NCBI GenBank assembly: GCA_050952465.1 | Contig: JBMNKZ010000008.1 | Coordinates: 62,001 to 126,000 of the forward strand | Source: DUPU01 sp050952465 | Lineage (GTDB): Bacteria > Bacillota > Dehalobacteriia > Dehalobacteriales > Dehalobacteriaceae | DNA: 64,000 nucleotides | Reading direction: 5' to 3' | Shown here: positions 8,376 through 16,766 of the stretch, in pieces | Position numbering within the stretch: the stretch's first letter is position 1 | Layout of the letters: each line of letters starts with the position of its first letter | Position numbers and translations under genes: made by a program | The notes under the pieces: model-generated | Database searches by the model: none | Told to the model about the DNA's origin: nothing | What the model saw: the letters and a program-made list of their open reading frames with translations, nothing else

Positions 8376-9023
8376 TTGCTATTTTTTTTGGATAGTGCCA
8401 ACATTGAGGAGATTAAACAAGCAAATGACTGGGGTGTTATTTCCGGAGTTACCACCAACCCTTCTTTAATTGCTAAAGAAGGCCGGAATTTTCAGGAGGT
8501 GGTAAAAGAAATCACAGCCATTGTGGATGGTCCCATTAGCGCGGAGGTTATTTCATTAGAGAGTGCCAAAATGATTGAAGAAGCAAGGGCACTGGCAAAA
8601 ATCCATCCTAATATCGTTATTAAAATCCCCATTACTGCCGAAGGGTTAAAGGCCACCAAAGCATTGAGCCGGGAGAATATTAAGGTAAATATGACCCTGG
8701 TGTTTTCCACGAATCAGGCACTTTTAGCAGCTCGGTCTGGTGCCGCTTTTGTCAGTCCTTTCGTGGGACGTTTAGATGATATTAATCAGGATGGGATGAG
8801 CTTAATTGAGGAGACGGCGGTTGTTTTTAGGAATTATCAATTAACCACCCAAATCATTGCCGCCAGTATCCGACATCCCCTTCATGTAACCCAGGCGGCC
8901 TTATTGGGGGCGGATATTGCCACCATTCCCTTTAAGGTTTTGAAGCAGATGGTAAAACATCCTTTGACGGATGCCGGGATCGAAAGATTTTTAGCTGATT
9001 GGGAAACAGTTAAGAATATTTAA
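8376..9023 (+). CDS. fsa: Transaldolase-like (fructose-6-phosphate aldolase type) protein
   Basis: Small transaldolase subfamily (Bacillus YwjH, E. coli FsaA/TalC). It catalyses dihydroxyacetone or glyceraldehyde 3-phosphate transfer in the pentose phosphate pathway, or fructose 6-phosphate aldol cleavage. The 215 residues begin MLFFLDSANIEEI when TTG 8376 is the start. GGAGGTG at 8360-8366 supports this, while the upstream ATG 8358 overlaps that ribosome site. The Schiff-base lysine is Lys83 in VIKIPITAEG. It is followed 34 bp later by glpX. Confidence 0.93.
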   Translation: MLFFLDSANIEEIKQANDWGVISGVTTNPSLIAKEGRNFQEVVKEITAIVDGPISAEVISLESAKMIEEARALAKIHPNIVIKIPITAEGLKATKALSRENIKVNMTLVFSTNQALLAARSGAAFVSPFVGRLDDINQDGMSLIEETAVVFRNYQLTTQIIAASIRHPLHVTQAALLGADIATIPFKVLKQMVKHPLTDAGIERFLADWETVKNI

Positions 9024-9057
9024 AATATAGATAATTGTTTTTGGAGGGAGAAACCTA

Positions 9058-10035
9058 ATGGAGAGAGAACTTACTTTAGAATTTGTCAGGGTGACAGAAG
9101 CGGCTGCTTTGGCATCTGCCAGATGGATGGGCCGAGGAGATAAAATTGCCGCCGATGACGCGGCAGTAAAAGCCATGCGGGCAGTTTTTGACACCATTGC
9201 CATGAATGGTACAGTGGTAATTGGCGAGGGAGAAATGGATGAAGCCCCCATGCTTTATATTGGAGAGAGGCTGGGACATTCTGCCAAGCCGAAACTTGAT
9301 GTGGCTGTTGACCCCCTGGAAGGGACAAATCTGGTGGCCAAAGGGTTAAACGGTGCTATTGCGGTCTTAGCCGTAGCGGAAGCGGGGTGCCTCCTTCATG
9401 CTCCGGATATGTATATGGATAAAATTGCCGTTGGGCCGGCTGCAAAAGGGAAAATCAACCTGGATGCCCCTGTGCGGGATAATCTAAAGGCGGTGGCTGC
9501 TGCCTTAAAAAAATCTATTAATGACTTAACTGTGGTGATTTTAGATCGGGAACGGCATGCTAAGCTAATTAGGGAAGTCAGAGAATGTGGAGCGCGCATC
9601 ATGCTAATTACTGACGGAGATGTTTCTCCTGCGGTGGCCGCCGCTGTGGAGGGCTCCGGAGTGGATATGATGATGGGAATCGGCGGTGCCCCGGAGGGGG
9701 TAATTGCAGCTGCTGCTTTAAAATGCTTAGGGGGAGAAATGCAGGGAAGATTAGTGCCCTCTAATGAGGAGGAGTATAACCGCGCTTTGACTATGGGTAT
9801 CGGCGATGTCAATCGTCTTTTAACCATGGATGATTTGGTGCGGGGAGATGATGTGATTTTCAGTGCCACCGGTATTACGGACAGCAGTTTGCTGAAAGGT
9901 GTGGCTTATAATGCCGCCGGTGCGAAGACCTATTCTTTGGTGATGCGGGCGAAAACAGGTACCATTAGATTTGTGGAAGCTACCCACATATTCGCTAAGA
10001 AACCACTTGTGGAAAAGTTGAATATCAAGTGCTAA
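9058..10035 (+). CDS. glpX: Class II fructose-1,6-bisphosphatase
   Basis: Removes the 1-phosphate of fructose 1,6-bisphosphate in gluconeogenesis. The 325 residues carry the GlpX signatures: the metal-binding GEGEMDEAP near residue 62, VDPLEGTNL near 84, ITDGDVSPA near 183 and GIGGAPEG. A GGAGGGAG ribosome site precedes the ATG. Together with fba upstream it gives the reversible glycolytic step and its bypass in one locus, as in Bacillus and many Clostridia. Confidence 0.97.
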   Translation: MERELTLEFVRVTEAAALASARWMGRGDKIAADDAAVKAMRAVFDTIAMNGTVVIGEGEMDEAPMLYIGERLGHSAKPKLDVAVDPLEGTNLVAKGLNGAIAVLAVAEAGCLLHAPDMYMDKIAVGPAAKGKINLDAPVRDNLKAVAAALKKSINDLTVVILDRERHAKLIREVRECGARIMLITDGDVSPAVAAAVEGSGVDMMMGIGGAPEGVIAAAALKCLGGEMQGRLVPSNEEEYNRALTMGIGDVNRLLTMDDLVRGDDVIFSATGITDSSLLKGVAYNAAGAKTYSLVMRAKTGTIRFVEATHIFAKKPLVEKLNIKC

Positions 10036-10100
10036 AAGATAAACTTCTTAGAAACAGCTTAAAATTTTAGATTACAATAATTTAAATATTTTTGATAATA

Positions 10101-10130
10101 TTGACTAAAAAACTTTTTTGGTGATATACT
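10101..10130 (+). promoter_or_regulatory. Sigma-A-like promoter upstream of a terminator
   Basis: TTGACT (10101-10106), an 18-bp spacer and TATACT (10125-10130). The expected transcript start, near 10137, lies just before a 12-bp-stem terminator. Readthrough would be needed to reach rho. Confidence 0.5.
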
Positions 10131-10140
10131 ATATTTAAGT

Positions 10141-10173
10141 GAAAGTCTTTCAGCTTCGCTGGAAGACTTTTTT
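10141..10173 (+). terminator. Strong intrinsic terminator after glpX
   Basis: The arms AAGTCTTTCAGC and GCTGGAAGACTT close on a TTC loop (one T-G or T-C mismatch) and run into a T tract. It could end glpX transcription, or act as an attenuator on the promoter directly upstream. Confidence 0.75.
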
Positions 10174-10186
10174 AATCTATCAATTC

Positions 10187-10235
10187 TGGTGCGCAGGCAC
10201 CTGGGGCTTGGAGCAAGCCAAGTTTTTCTTTTTAG
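10187..10235. repeat. Dispersed palindromic repeat, family B, short copy
   Basis: GGTGC-GCAG-GCACC followed by CTTGG-AGCA-AGCCAAG, then a T-rich end. In reverse complement it aligns with the first 40 bp of the copy at 8137-8251. Confidence 0.65.
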
Positions 10236-10581
10236 TATCTCAGCGATATTCCCACGTATTATTCTTCCACTTCTTAAATCAAGAGTACAGCAGTTGTTTA
10301 CATTTCTGACTTTTCCTAAGGATATTTTCTTGATTTCTATTGAGCCTTAGAGAGGGAGAATCATAATAAATGGAATGCCGGCACTGGTTTTGTTTAGAAT
10401 TTTATTTTGAGAAGGCTGAACCGGATTGCCGTCGTCCTGACATTTCTTGCTTTAATTGGTTAACTACCTCTATTTATTTTAGGACAACCTTTGGTATTTC
10501 TTTCAGCTTATCCAATGTGAAGAGTTTAAGTGGTTCCATTTTTTATTTTGATTAAATTATATTAAATTTTAGGAGGTTTAT

Positions 10582-11835
10582 ATGTCAGTTACGGATTTGG
10601 AAGCCAAGACTATGGCGGAACTGTATAAAATCGGCCGAGAATTGGAAATTCCGCGGTATTATCAGTTGCATAAAAAAGAATTGATTTTAGAAATTATGAA
10701 GGTAAAAACGGAGAAGGACGGCTTGCTATTTGCCAAGGGGATACTGGAGCGGTTGCCTGACGGTTTTGGTTTCTTACGTCCTACCGGTTATCTACCCAGC
10801 GGGGAGGATATGTATGTTTCCCCTTCTCAGATTCGGCGCTTTGATTTGAGAACCGGGGACTGTGTGGCAGGACAAATCAGGAAACCTAAGGATAATGAAA
10901 AATATTATGCCCTTCTTCGGGTCGAATCAGTTAATGATGCTGATCCGGAATTATCTTCGGAAAGATCTCACTTTGAAGGTCTAACCCCCATTTATCCCGA
11001 AGAAAGAATTACCTTGGAAACCAAGGAAGCCGATCTTTCTACCAGAATAATCGACTTAATTGCTCCCCTGGGAAAAGGGCAAAGAGGTCTAATTTTAGCA
11101 CCTCCCAAAGCAGGAAAAACCACTCTGCTAAAAAAAATTGCCAACAGTATCAGCCAAAATTATCCTGAAATACATTTAATAATTTTGCTCATCGATGAGC
11201 GTCCCGAGGAAGTAACGGACATTTCCCGCTCTGTAAAAGCAGAGGTTGTCAGTTCAACTTTTGATGAACTGCCGGAAAACCACGTAAAGGTAGCGGATAT
11301 GGTATTAGAGAGGGCAAAAAGGCTGGTGGAACATAAGCGGGATGTGGTAATTCTTTTGGACAGCTTAACAAGGCTCTCCCGAGCTAATAACCTGGTGATT
11401 CCCCCCAGCGGACGGACTCTTTCCGGAGGATTGGATCCCATTTCTTTGCATAAACCTAAGAGATTTTTTGGTGCTGCCCGGAAGGTAGAAGAAGGGGGCA
11501 GCCTGACAATTCTGGCGACAGCTTTGGTGGAAACAGGAAGTAGAATGGATGATGTTATTTTTGAAGAATTCAAAGGCACGGGTAATATGGAACTGGTGTT
11601 AGATCGGAAATTAGCAGAGAGACGGCTCTTTCCTGCTATCGACGTAAAAAGGTCAGGAACAAGAAGAGAGGAACTGCTTTTAACTAAAGAGGAAATTGAC
11701 TTAATGTGGCACTTCCGGAAAATTTCCGCTTCTATGAATAGTATTGAAGTGACGGAAATGCTAATTGATGCTATGGATAAAACTAAAACAAATGCGGACT
11801 TATTAAGGGCTTTGCCTAAACTGTTTCCGGAGTAA
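10582..11835 (+). CDS. rho: Transcription termination factor Rho
   Basis: Hexameric RNA-dependent ATPase that ends transcription of untranslated RNA. The 417 residues hold an N-terminal helical Rho_N region, a cold-shock-like RNA-binding domain (GFGFLRPTGYLPSGEDMYVS, near 56-75) and the RecA-like motor. The Walker A loop is PPKAGKTT at about 174-181, Walker B VVILLDSLTR near 254, and Q-loop GGLDPISLHKPKR near 285. TAGGAGG lies before the ATG. The long leader would suit autoregulation, but nothing specific was seen. Confidence 0.97.
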   Translation: MSVTDLEAKTMAELYKIGRELEIPRYYQLHKKELILEIMKVKTEKDGLLFAKGILERLPDGFGFLRPTGYLPSGEDMYVSPSQIRRFDLRTGDCVAGQIRKPKDNEKYYALLRVESVNDADPELSSERSHFEGLTPIYPEERITLETKEADLSTRIIDLIAPLGKGQRGLILAPPKAGKTTLLKKIANSISQNYPEIHLIILLIDERPEEVTDISRSVKAEVVSSTFDELPENHVKVADMVLERAKRLVEHKRDVVILLDSLTRLSRANNLVIPPSGRTLSGGLDPISLHKPKRFFGAARKVEEGGSLTILATALVETGSRMDDVIFEEFKGTGNMELVLDRKLAERRLFPAIDVKRSGTRREELLLTKEEIDLMWHFRKISASMNSIEVTEMLIDAMDKTKTNADLLRALPKLFPE

Positions 11836-11850
11836 AAGCACCCCTGAAAT

Positions 11851-11902
11851 AACTCCCTCCGTCGGCTGAGCCGCCACCTCCCTCAGAGAGGGAGTTTTTT
11901 TA
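11851..11902 (+). terminator. Terminator after rho, repeat family A relative
   Basis: The outer arms ACTCCCTC and GAGGGAGT enclose a GGCTGAGCC mini-hairpin and a second CTCCCTC copy, followed by seven T. The inner part is the inverted relative of 38824-38860. It acts as the rho terminator and as a member of the CCCTC...GAGGG repeat family. Confidence 0.75.
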
Positions 11903-11991
11903 TTCCCCTCTTAGAGGTGGATGTAATGTATATTTTGCTGTTTTTTCGTCAAATATATATGGCGAGTGGTTATAGGAAGGAGTTGGAATTT

Positions 11992-12843
11992 ATGACAAAA
12001 GCCACTAATTATGCCTTAGCGGTGTTGGTTATTGCCATTTTGACGATGGTGTTAGTACCCTTAAATACTTCAGCCGAGAGTAATGATACCTATCGGACTG
12101 CCTATTATGTTAAAGCCGGTGATACTCTGGACACTATTTGCCGCAATTACGGTTTAGATACTGAATTAGTGGCAGCAATGAATAATATAGATCCGGGACT
12201 ACGGTTTAGCCAGGGAAGAGTAATCTATCTGCCCCGGGAACCAGAGATTAATTATCGTATACAGGAAGGAGATACCTTATGGAGTATTGCCCAAAAATAT
12301 CGCGTTGATGTAAACTATTTATTGAGCATAAATAAAATAGGAAATCCTTCCGGAATGCAAATTGGACAGGTTATCCGGATTCCGGACAGCCGAACTGAGG
12401 AATTAGACAGCATCCATCAGGTGCAATTAGCGGGGGGAAAACCGCAACTTCAAGTTGCTTCCCGTTCCTTTGGGTCTTTTCAAATGCCGGTAATGGGAGT
12501 GATCAGTTCCGGATATGGCTGGAGGAAAAGCGGTTATCACCACGGGACGGATTTTGCCGCACCAAAAGGTACACCGATTAAAGCCATTAAAGCCGGAAAA
12601 GTAATCTTTGCCGGATGGCGCCCCATTTATGGGTATACGGTTACTATTGACCATGGCGATGATGTTAAATCCGTTTATGGGCACGCATCAAAACTCTTTG
12701 TTAAAAAAGGACAAAGAGTGGCCCAAGGGCAAATAATAGCTAAGGTGGGCAGTACAGGCCGGTCTACCGGGCCGCATCTTCATTTGGAAATCCATATCGA
12801 TGGGGAAACCGTTAATCCGGTACGATATCTGCAAAAAAAGTAG
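11992..12843 (+). CDS. Secreted LysM-M23 peptidoglycan endopeptidase
   Basis: An exported cell-wall hydrolase or regulator. I start it at ATG 11992, which has GGAAGGAG upstream and gives a clean signal peptide ending near residue 30. The upstream in-frame start at 11917 would bury it. Two LysM repeats follow (about 36-80 and 85-128), each with the xxGDTL motif for glycan binding. The C-terminal LytM/M23 domain has a full set of zinc and catalytic residues: His183 and Asp187 in HHGTD, His231 in YGHAS, His262 and His264 in HLHLE. It should therefore be active, cutting peptide crosslinks. Followed by a strong terminator. Confidence 0.93.
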   Translation: MTKATNYALAVLVIAILTMVLVPLNTSAESNDTYRTAYYVKAGDTLDTICRNYGLDTELVAAMNNIDPGLRFSQGRVIYLPREPEINYRIQEGDTLWSIAQKYRVDVNYLLSINKIGNPSGMQIGQVIRIPDSRTEELDSIHQVQLAGGKPQLQVASRSFGSFQMPVMGVISSGYGWRKSGYHHGTDFAAPKGTPIKAIKAGKVIFAGWRPIYGYTVTIDHGDDVKSVYGHASKLFVKKGQRVAQGQIIAKVGSTGRSTGPHLHLEIHIDGETVNPVRYLQKK

Positions 12844-12875
12844 AAACTTCTTGACATGAATAGTAAAACTAACAT

Positions 12876-12914
12876 AAAGTTAAGGCGATAATGATAATCG
12901 CCTTAACTTTTTTG
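12876..12914 (+). terminator. Terminator after the LysM-M23 gene
   Basis: The arms AAAGTTAAGGCGAT (12876-12889) and ATCGCCTTAACTTT (12897-12910) run into a T stretch. Stem of 14 bp. Confidence 0.85.
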
Positions 12915-12970
12915 GGATAAGGGTCAAAAGAAAGACCTTGTCCCCTGATTTTGTAAGGAGCTGATGAAAA

Positions 12971-14275
12971 ATGCCTGATATGCTTTTTGCCCGGACTAAC
13001 GGTGAGTTAATAGATTTTCCTGGAGCTAGGATGGCCGGAATGACAGGTGATAATATACTTGAGCCAAGTGAAGAAGAATTAATACCATTACCGAAAGGAG
13101 CAACCATTACTGCTCTTCCCTACCGGACTCCCGTAGGAATTGATAAAGAAAGGGGAGAATTGATTAACCTTTCAGTTAATCCCTATAAAAGGAAAAAAGA
13201 AACAATATGGGCAGTGGGTGCTTTACTCCCTCAAGGGTTTACTAGGACTTATGTTCCAGCTTATACATCTGTTCAGGGTCAAAAAACATTACCCTTATTA
13301 GGCTATACCGCCGTGGGAATTTCCCGGGGTCAATTGGTGGTTGCCGCAGTTCAGACTGACGAGCATTTTCTTTGGCATCCGGATAATTATAATACAGCGG
13401 ATTTAGAGAAGCGAATTATGGAAAAACAAAAGAAATTTCCTAGAAATCGCTTGCTGAAACAATTAGGGATTTGTTCCTTGAAATATGGCTGTTTTACTGC
13501 CCAGAATATCTTCTATGGGAGATGGGAAGGGGGGATACCTGTATCCCCGGAATGTAATGCCCGGTGCGTCGGGTGCATTTCCTCTCAACCAGCGGAATGC
13601 TGTCCTTCTCCTCAAGGTCGATTGAATTTTGTTCCCCGGGTGGAGGAAATTGAAGAGATAGGCGTAGAGCATTTAAAGAATGGCGCAAAGGCCATTATTA
13701 GTTTTGGCCAAGGATGTGAAGGGGAGCCTTCCCTGCAAGGTGACCTGATTGGAGAAAGCATTAAACGCATCCGTCAACAGACGGAGCAGGGAACAATAAA
13801 CATGAATACTAATGCCGGACATAAGCTAAAGATGAAAAAAATTATCGATGCCGGGATTGATTCCATCCGGGTGAGTATGATCAGCCCTACGGAGGAAGTC
13901 TATCAGGCTTACCATCGGCCCCAAAATTATCAGTTGGGTGATGTGGTGGAATCATTAATTTATGCCAGGGAAAGGGGAGTCTATACTTCTTTGAATCTTC
14001 TGAGTTTCCCCGGGTTTAACGATGATGAAGGGGAAATTGCCCGGCTTATTGATTTATTAAGAAAGACCGGTGTTAAGAAAGTGCAGTTTCGCAATTTGAA
14101 TATCGATCCGGATTACTTTTTGTCAATTCTCCCTCATAAGGAGTATCACCCCATTGGGATTCCTCGGATGATTAATGTTTTAAAAAATGAATTACCCCAT
14201 TTAGAAATCGGTAATTATTCAAGAGCAGTGCAAAAAACAATGCACAGTACAAAGTGTATAGCTGACGATGAATAG
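12971..14275 (+). CDS. Orphan radical SAM protein
   Basis: 434 residues with the radical SAM iron-sulfur motif CNARCVGC (Cys195, Cys199, Cys202, spacing CxxxCxxC) and a GCEGEP stretch typical of the SAM-binding strand (about residue 250). The N-terminal 190 residues contain extra cysteines and no domain I can name. Extra cysteines just after the cluster motif (AECCP) could hold a second cluster. It is transcribed alone between a terminator and the rpmE promoter. Reaction and substrate are unknown. Confidence 0.85.
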   Translation: MPDMLFARTNGELIDFPGARMAGMTGDNILEPSEEELIPLPKGATITALPYRTPVGIDKERGELINLSVNPYKRKKETIWAVGALLPQGFTRTYVPAYTSVQGQKTLPLLGYTAVGISRGQLVVAAVQTDEHFLWHPDNYNTADLEKRIMEKQKKFPRNRLLKQLGICSLKYGCFTAQNIFYGRWEGGIPVSPECNARCVGCISSQPAECCPSPQGRLNFVPRVEEIEEIGVEHLKNGAKAIISFGQGCEGEPSLQGDLIGESIKRIRQQTEQGTINMNTNAGHKLKMKKIIDAGIDSIRVSMISPTEEVYQAYHRPQNYQLGDVVESLIYARERGVYTSLNLLSFPGFNDDEGEIARLIDLLRKTGVKKVQFRNLNIDPDYFLSILPHKEYHPIGIPRMINVLKNELPHLEIGNYSRAVQKTMHSTKCIADDE

Positions 14276-14306
14276 AACGGTTAATTTTTATCCTGCTTGT
14301 TAGTCC

Positions 14307-14335
14307 TTTACAAAAAACTTACAGCATGCTATAAT
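14307..14335 (+). promoter_or_regulatory. Sigma-A promoter of rpmE
   Basis: TTTACA (14307-14312), a 17-bp spacer and a perfect TATAAT (14330-14335), about 54 bp before the rpmE ATG. Confidence 0.75.
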
Positions 14336-14388
14336 ATTGCACGTTGAACATATAATGGTCAAGTTTGGGAAGAAAAGAGGTGACGGGC

Positions 14389-14592
14389 ATGAAGGACGGT
14401 ATTCATCCGAAATACCAGGAAGTAGAAGTTGTATGCGCATGCGGAAATAAATTTACTACCGGTTCAACCAGAAAGAACATTAAGGTGGAAGTTTGCTCCC
14501 AATGTCACCCCTTCTACACAGGAAGCAAACGATTGCTTGTGGAACAAGGTGGGCGTGTTGATAAATTTAAGAAGAAATACGGCATAAAATAG
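14389..14592 (+). CDS. rpmE: 50S ribosomal protein L31, zinc-binding type
   Basis: 67 residues when started at ATG 14389, which has AGAGGTGA upstream and yields the family N-terminus MKDGIHPKYQ. An earlier in-frame start would add eight residues without support. The four zinc ligands of the C+ form are present: Cys16, Cys18, Cys36, Cys39. A zinc-bound L31 can serve as a zinc reservoir in Firmicutes. It has its own promoter and a small terminator. Confidence 0.96.
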   Translation: MKDGIHPKYQEVEVVCACGNKFTTGSTRKNIKVEVCSQCHPFYTGSKRLLVEQGGRVDKFKKKYGIK

Positions 14593-14593
14593 T

Positions 14594-14619
14594 AGCAGGG
14601 CATAGGTGCTCTGCTCTTT
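14594..14619 (+). terminator. Weak terminator after rpmE
   Basis: AGCAG(g)GCA pairs with TGC(t)CTGCT, with one bulge, followed by CTTTCT. It starts right at the stop codon. Confidence 0.5.
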
Positions 14620-14672
14620 CTATATATATTTCGAAAAAAGTTTAAAAACCCTTGCGAGATAATTCTGCTGTC

Positions 14673-14701
14673 TTGCTAGCCTTGTCTCATTTATGTATAA
14701 T
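14673..14701 (+). promoter_or_regulatory. Sigma-A promoter of the YqhQ-prfA unit
   Basis: TTGCTA (14673-14678), a 17-bp spacer and TATAAT (14696-14701), 25 bp before the YqhQ-like gene. Confidence 0.7.
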
Positions 14702-14726
14702 AGTCTTTTAGAAAGAAGGTGCTAAG

Positions 14727-15596
14727 ATGGCAAAACCTTTTCAATATGGGGGTCAGGCCGTAATCGAAGGTGTGATGATGCTGGGTGCCGGGGGAAGTGC
14801 TATTGCGGTGCGGAAGCCATCAAATGAAATTGTTCTGAAAGAAAGTACCCGGGTTCCCTTAAGAGAAAGATTTCCTATACTGAAATGGCCTATTTTTCGA
14901 GGTTGTGTCAGTTTATTTGAATCCTTAATTATCGGTATGCAGGCCATCACCTGGTCTGCCAGTCAGGTTGGTGAAGCCGAAGAGGAAAAATTAACCCCTT
15001 GGGAATTGACGATAACAGTTCTTATTGCCATCGGAGCAGGAGTCGGCATGTTTATTATTCTTCCTGTATCTGCTGCCTCCTTTGCCCTTCCTGTGATCGG
15101 CCCTTTTGGGCGAAGTGCCTTGGAAGGGTTGATTCGAGTAGCCCTCTTTTTAGGCTATGTTTATGCCATTGGACAAATGAAAGATATTCAGCGGATTTTT
15201 GCTTATCATGGGGCAGAGCATAAAACTATTGCTGCATTTGAGGCGGGGGAAGAACTAATTCCGGAAAACGCCAAGAAATATAGCAGAATTCATCCCCGAT
15301 GCGGTACCAGCTTTATTCTGATGGTCATGATTCTCATGATTTTAATTTTTACCTTTGTCGGCCAAACAGGAGCGTTTATGCGGGTGATTATTAAAATCTT
15401 GATGATGCCGGTAGTAGCAGGTCTGGCTTATGAAGTAATTAAGTTTTCTGGCCGGCATTCCGGGTCTAAGCTCGTGCAGGTTTTGATTGCACCGGGTATG
15501 TGGTTGCAAAAGCTAACCACCCGGGAGCCGGATGATGCCCAGCTGGAAGTGGCGATTGCCGCATTAAAGGCGGTTCTGCCAAAAGATGAGCCTTAG
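14727..15596 (+). CDS. DUF1385 (YqhQ-like) membrane protein
   Basis: 289 residues of the DUF1385 family. The conserved N-terminus FQYGGQAVIEGVMM is present, then three to five hydrophobic spans (about 92-118, 125-150, 190-215, 220-240). A conserved hydrophilic block between them carries YHGAEHKTI and HPRCGTSF. The His/Glu/Cys residues could bind metal, but no reaction is established that I know of. It is placed directly before prfA, a common clostridial order. Confidence 0.88.
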   Translation: MAKPFQYGGQAVIEGVMMLGAGGSAIAVRKPSNEIVLKESTRVPLRERFPILKWPIFRGCVSLFESLIIGMQAITWSASQVGEAEEEKLTPWELTITVLIAIGAGVGMFIILPVSAASFALPVIGPFGRSALEGLIRVALFLGYVYAIGQMKDIQRIFAYHGAEHKTIAAFEAGEELIPENAKKYSRIHPRCGTSFILMVMILMILIFTFVGQTGAFMRVIIKILMMPVVAGLAYEVIKFSGRHSGSKLVQVLIAPGMWLQKLTTREPDDAQLEVAIAALKAVLPKDEP

Positions 15597-15656
15597 TTAA
15601 CTAACTAACCTACCAACAAACAAACTAACTAACCAACTCGTTAATGAGGTGAAAAA

Positions 15657-16724
15657 ATGATAGAAAAGCTGCAAGCTTTGGAAGACAAATATGAGGAATT
15701 GACCAAATTAATCAGCGATCCAGCCGTGATTGCTGATCAAGGTGAATGGAAAAAACATGTTAAGGCGCATGCTGATTTGCAAGATGTAGTGAATGCCTTC
15801 CGGGAATATAAAAAAGCAAATTCCGATTTAGCAGATGCCAAGGAAATGTTGAAAGATCAAATTGATAATGACTTCCGGGAAATGGTGGAAATAGAAATAG
15901 ATGAATTAAAGGAGCGGATTGAAAGCTTAGAAAAACAGCTGACCCTACTCCTTCTCCCCAAGGATCCCAATGATGAGAAGAATGTAATTGTGGAAATAAG
16001 GGCCGGAACGGGAGGAGATGAAGCGGGCCTCTTTGCCGGGGATTTGTTTAAAATGTACTCTCGTTATGCGGAAAAAAAGAATTGGCGCATGGAAATTTTG
16101 GAAGCCCATTACACTGACTTAGGCGGGTTTAAAGAAGTAATTTTTATTATCGAAGGAAAAGGTGCCTACAGCAAGCTGAAATATGAAAGCGGTGTTCATC
16201 GGGTACAAAGAGTGCCCGATACCGAAGCCAGCGGCCGTGTGCATACCTCTGCGGCAACGGTAGCGGTGCTTCCGGAAGCGGAAGAGGTAGAAGTGGAGAT
16301 TAATCCTAATGATATCCGGGTGGATGTTTTTTGCTCCAGCGGTCCGGGGGGCCAATCGGTAAATACCACCCAATCGGCAGTACGCATCACCCATATTCCT
16401 ACCGGCATCGTAGTATCCTGCCAGGATGAAAAATCCCAGATCAAAAATAAAGAAAAGGGGATGCGGGTATTAAGGGCGAGACTTTTGGAAAAATACCAGG
16501 AGGAACAGCAAGGAGAACTGGCCAGTGCCAGAAAAACCATGGTGGGATCAGGAGACCGGTCTGAACGGATTCGTACCTATAATTTTCCTCAGGGGCGGGT
16601 CACCGACCACAGGATTGGTTTGACCCTGCATAAACTGGAGTGGATTCTCCAAGGAGATTTGGACGAAATCATCGAAGCACTCAGTACTAATGAGCAAGCG
16701 GAGAAGTTAAAGCAGGTTGACTAA
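15657..16724 (+). CDS. prfA: Peptide chain release factor 1
   Basis: Recognises UAA and UAG stop codons and triggers release of the nascent protein. It is 355 residues, usual for RF1. The GGQ hydrolysis motif is at 231-233. The stop-codon-reading loop lies in RVPDTEASGRVHTS (near 181-194), where the RF1 PxT tripeptide reads PDT. AGGTG lies upstream of the ATG. The preceding 60 bp hold a curious run of ACTAAC-like repeats. It precedes prmC, whose product methylates the GGQ glutamine. Confidence 0.97.
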   Translation: MIEKLQALEDKYEELTKLISDPAVIADQGEWKKHVKAHADLQDVVNAFREYKKANSDLADAKEMLKDQIDNDFREMVEIEIDELKERIESLEKQLTLLLLPKDPNDEKNVIVEIRAGTGGDEAGLFAGDLFKMYSRYAEKKNWRMEILEAHYTDLGGFKEVIFIIEGKGAYSKLKYESGVHRVQRVPDTEASGRVHTSAATVAVLPEAEEVEVEINPNDIRVDVFCSSGPGGQSVNTTQSAVRITHIPTGIVVSCQDEKSQIKNKEKGMRVLRARLLEKYQEEQQGELASARKTMVGSGDRSERIRTYNFPQGRVTDHRIGLTLHKLEWILQGDLDEIIEALSTNEQAEKLKQVD

Positions 16725-16766
16725 TGCTAGGATGATATTTATGAAAGATGATACCAACGAAGGACG

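Larger units (their letters stand above)
10036..10581. other. Long intergenic region glpX-rho
   Basis: 546 bp. It holds a sigma-A-like promoter (10101-10130), a terminator hairpin only about 12 bp further on (10141-10173), and a copy of repeat family B (10187-10235). About 345 bp of AT-rich leader lead up to rho. A 61-codon ORF at 10370-10555 is poorly supported. No known riboswitch was recognised. Confidence 0.6.

Noticed and set aside
9396..9869. 157-codon antisense ORF inside glpX
   Set aside because: Ser/Ala/Pro-rich shadow of a well-supported gene on the other strand.
10370..10555. 61-codon ORF upstream of rho
   Set aside because: Ribosome site too far from the ATG, Phe/Ser/Cys-rich composition and no recognisable motif. 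More likely untranslated rho leader.
11160..11579. 139-codon antisense ORF inside rho
   Set aside because: Low-complexity shadow of the rho motor domain, no start context.
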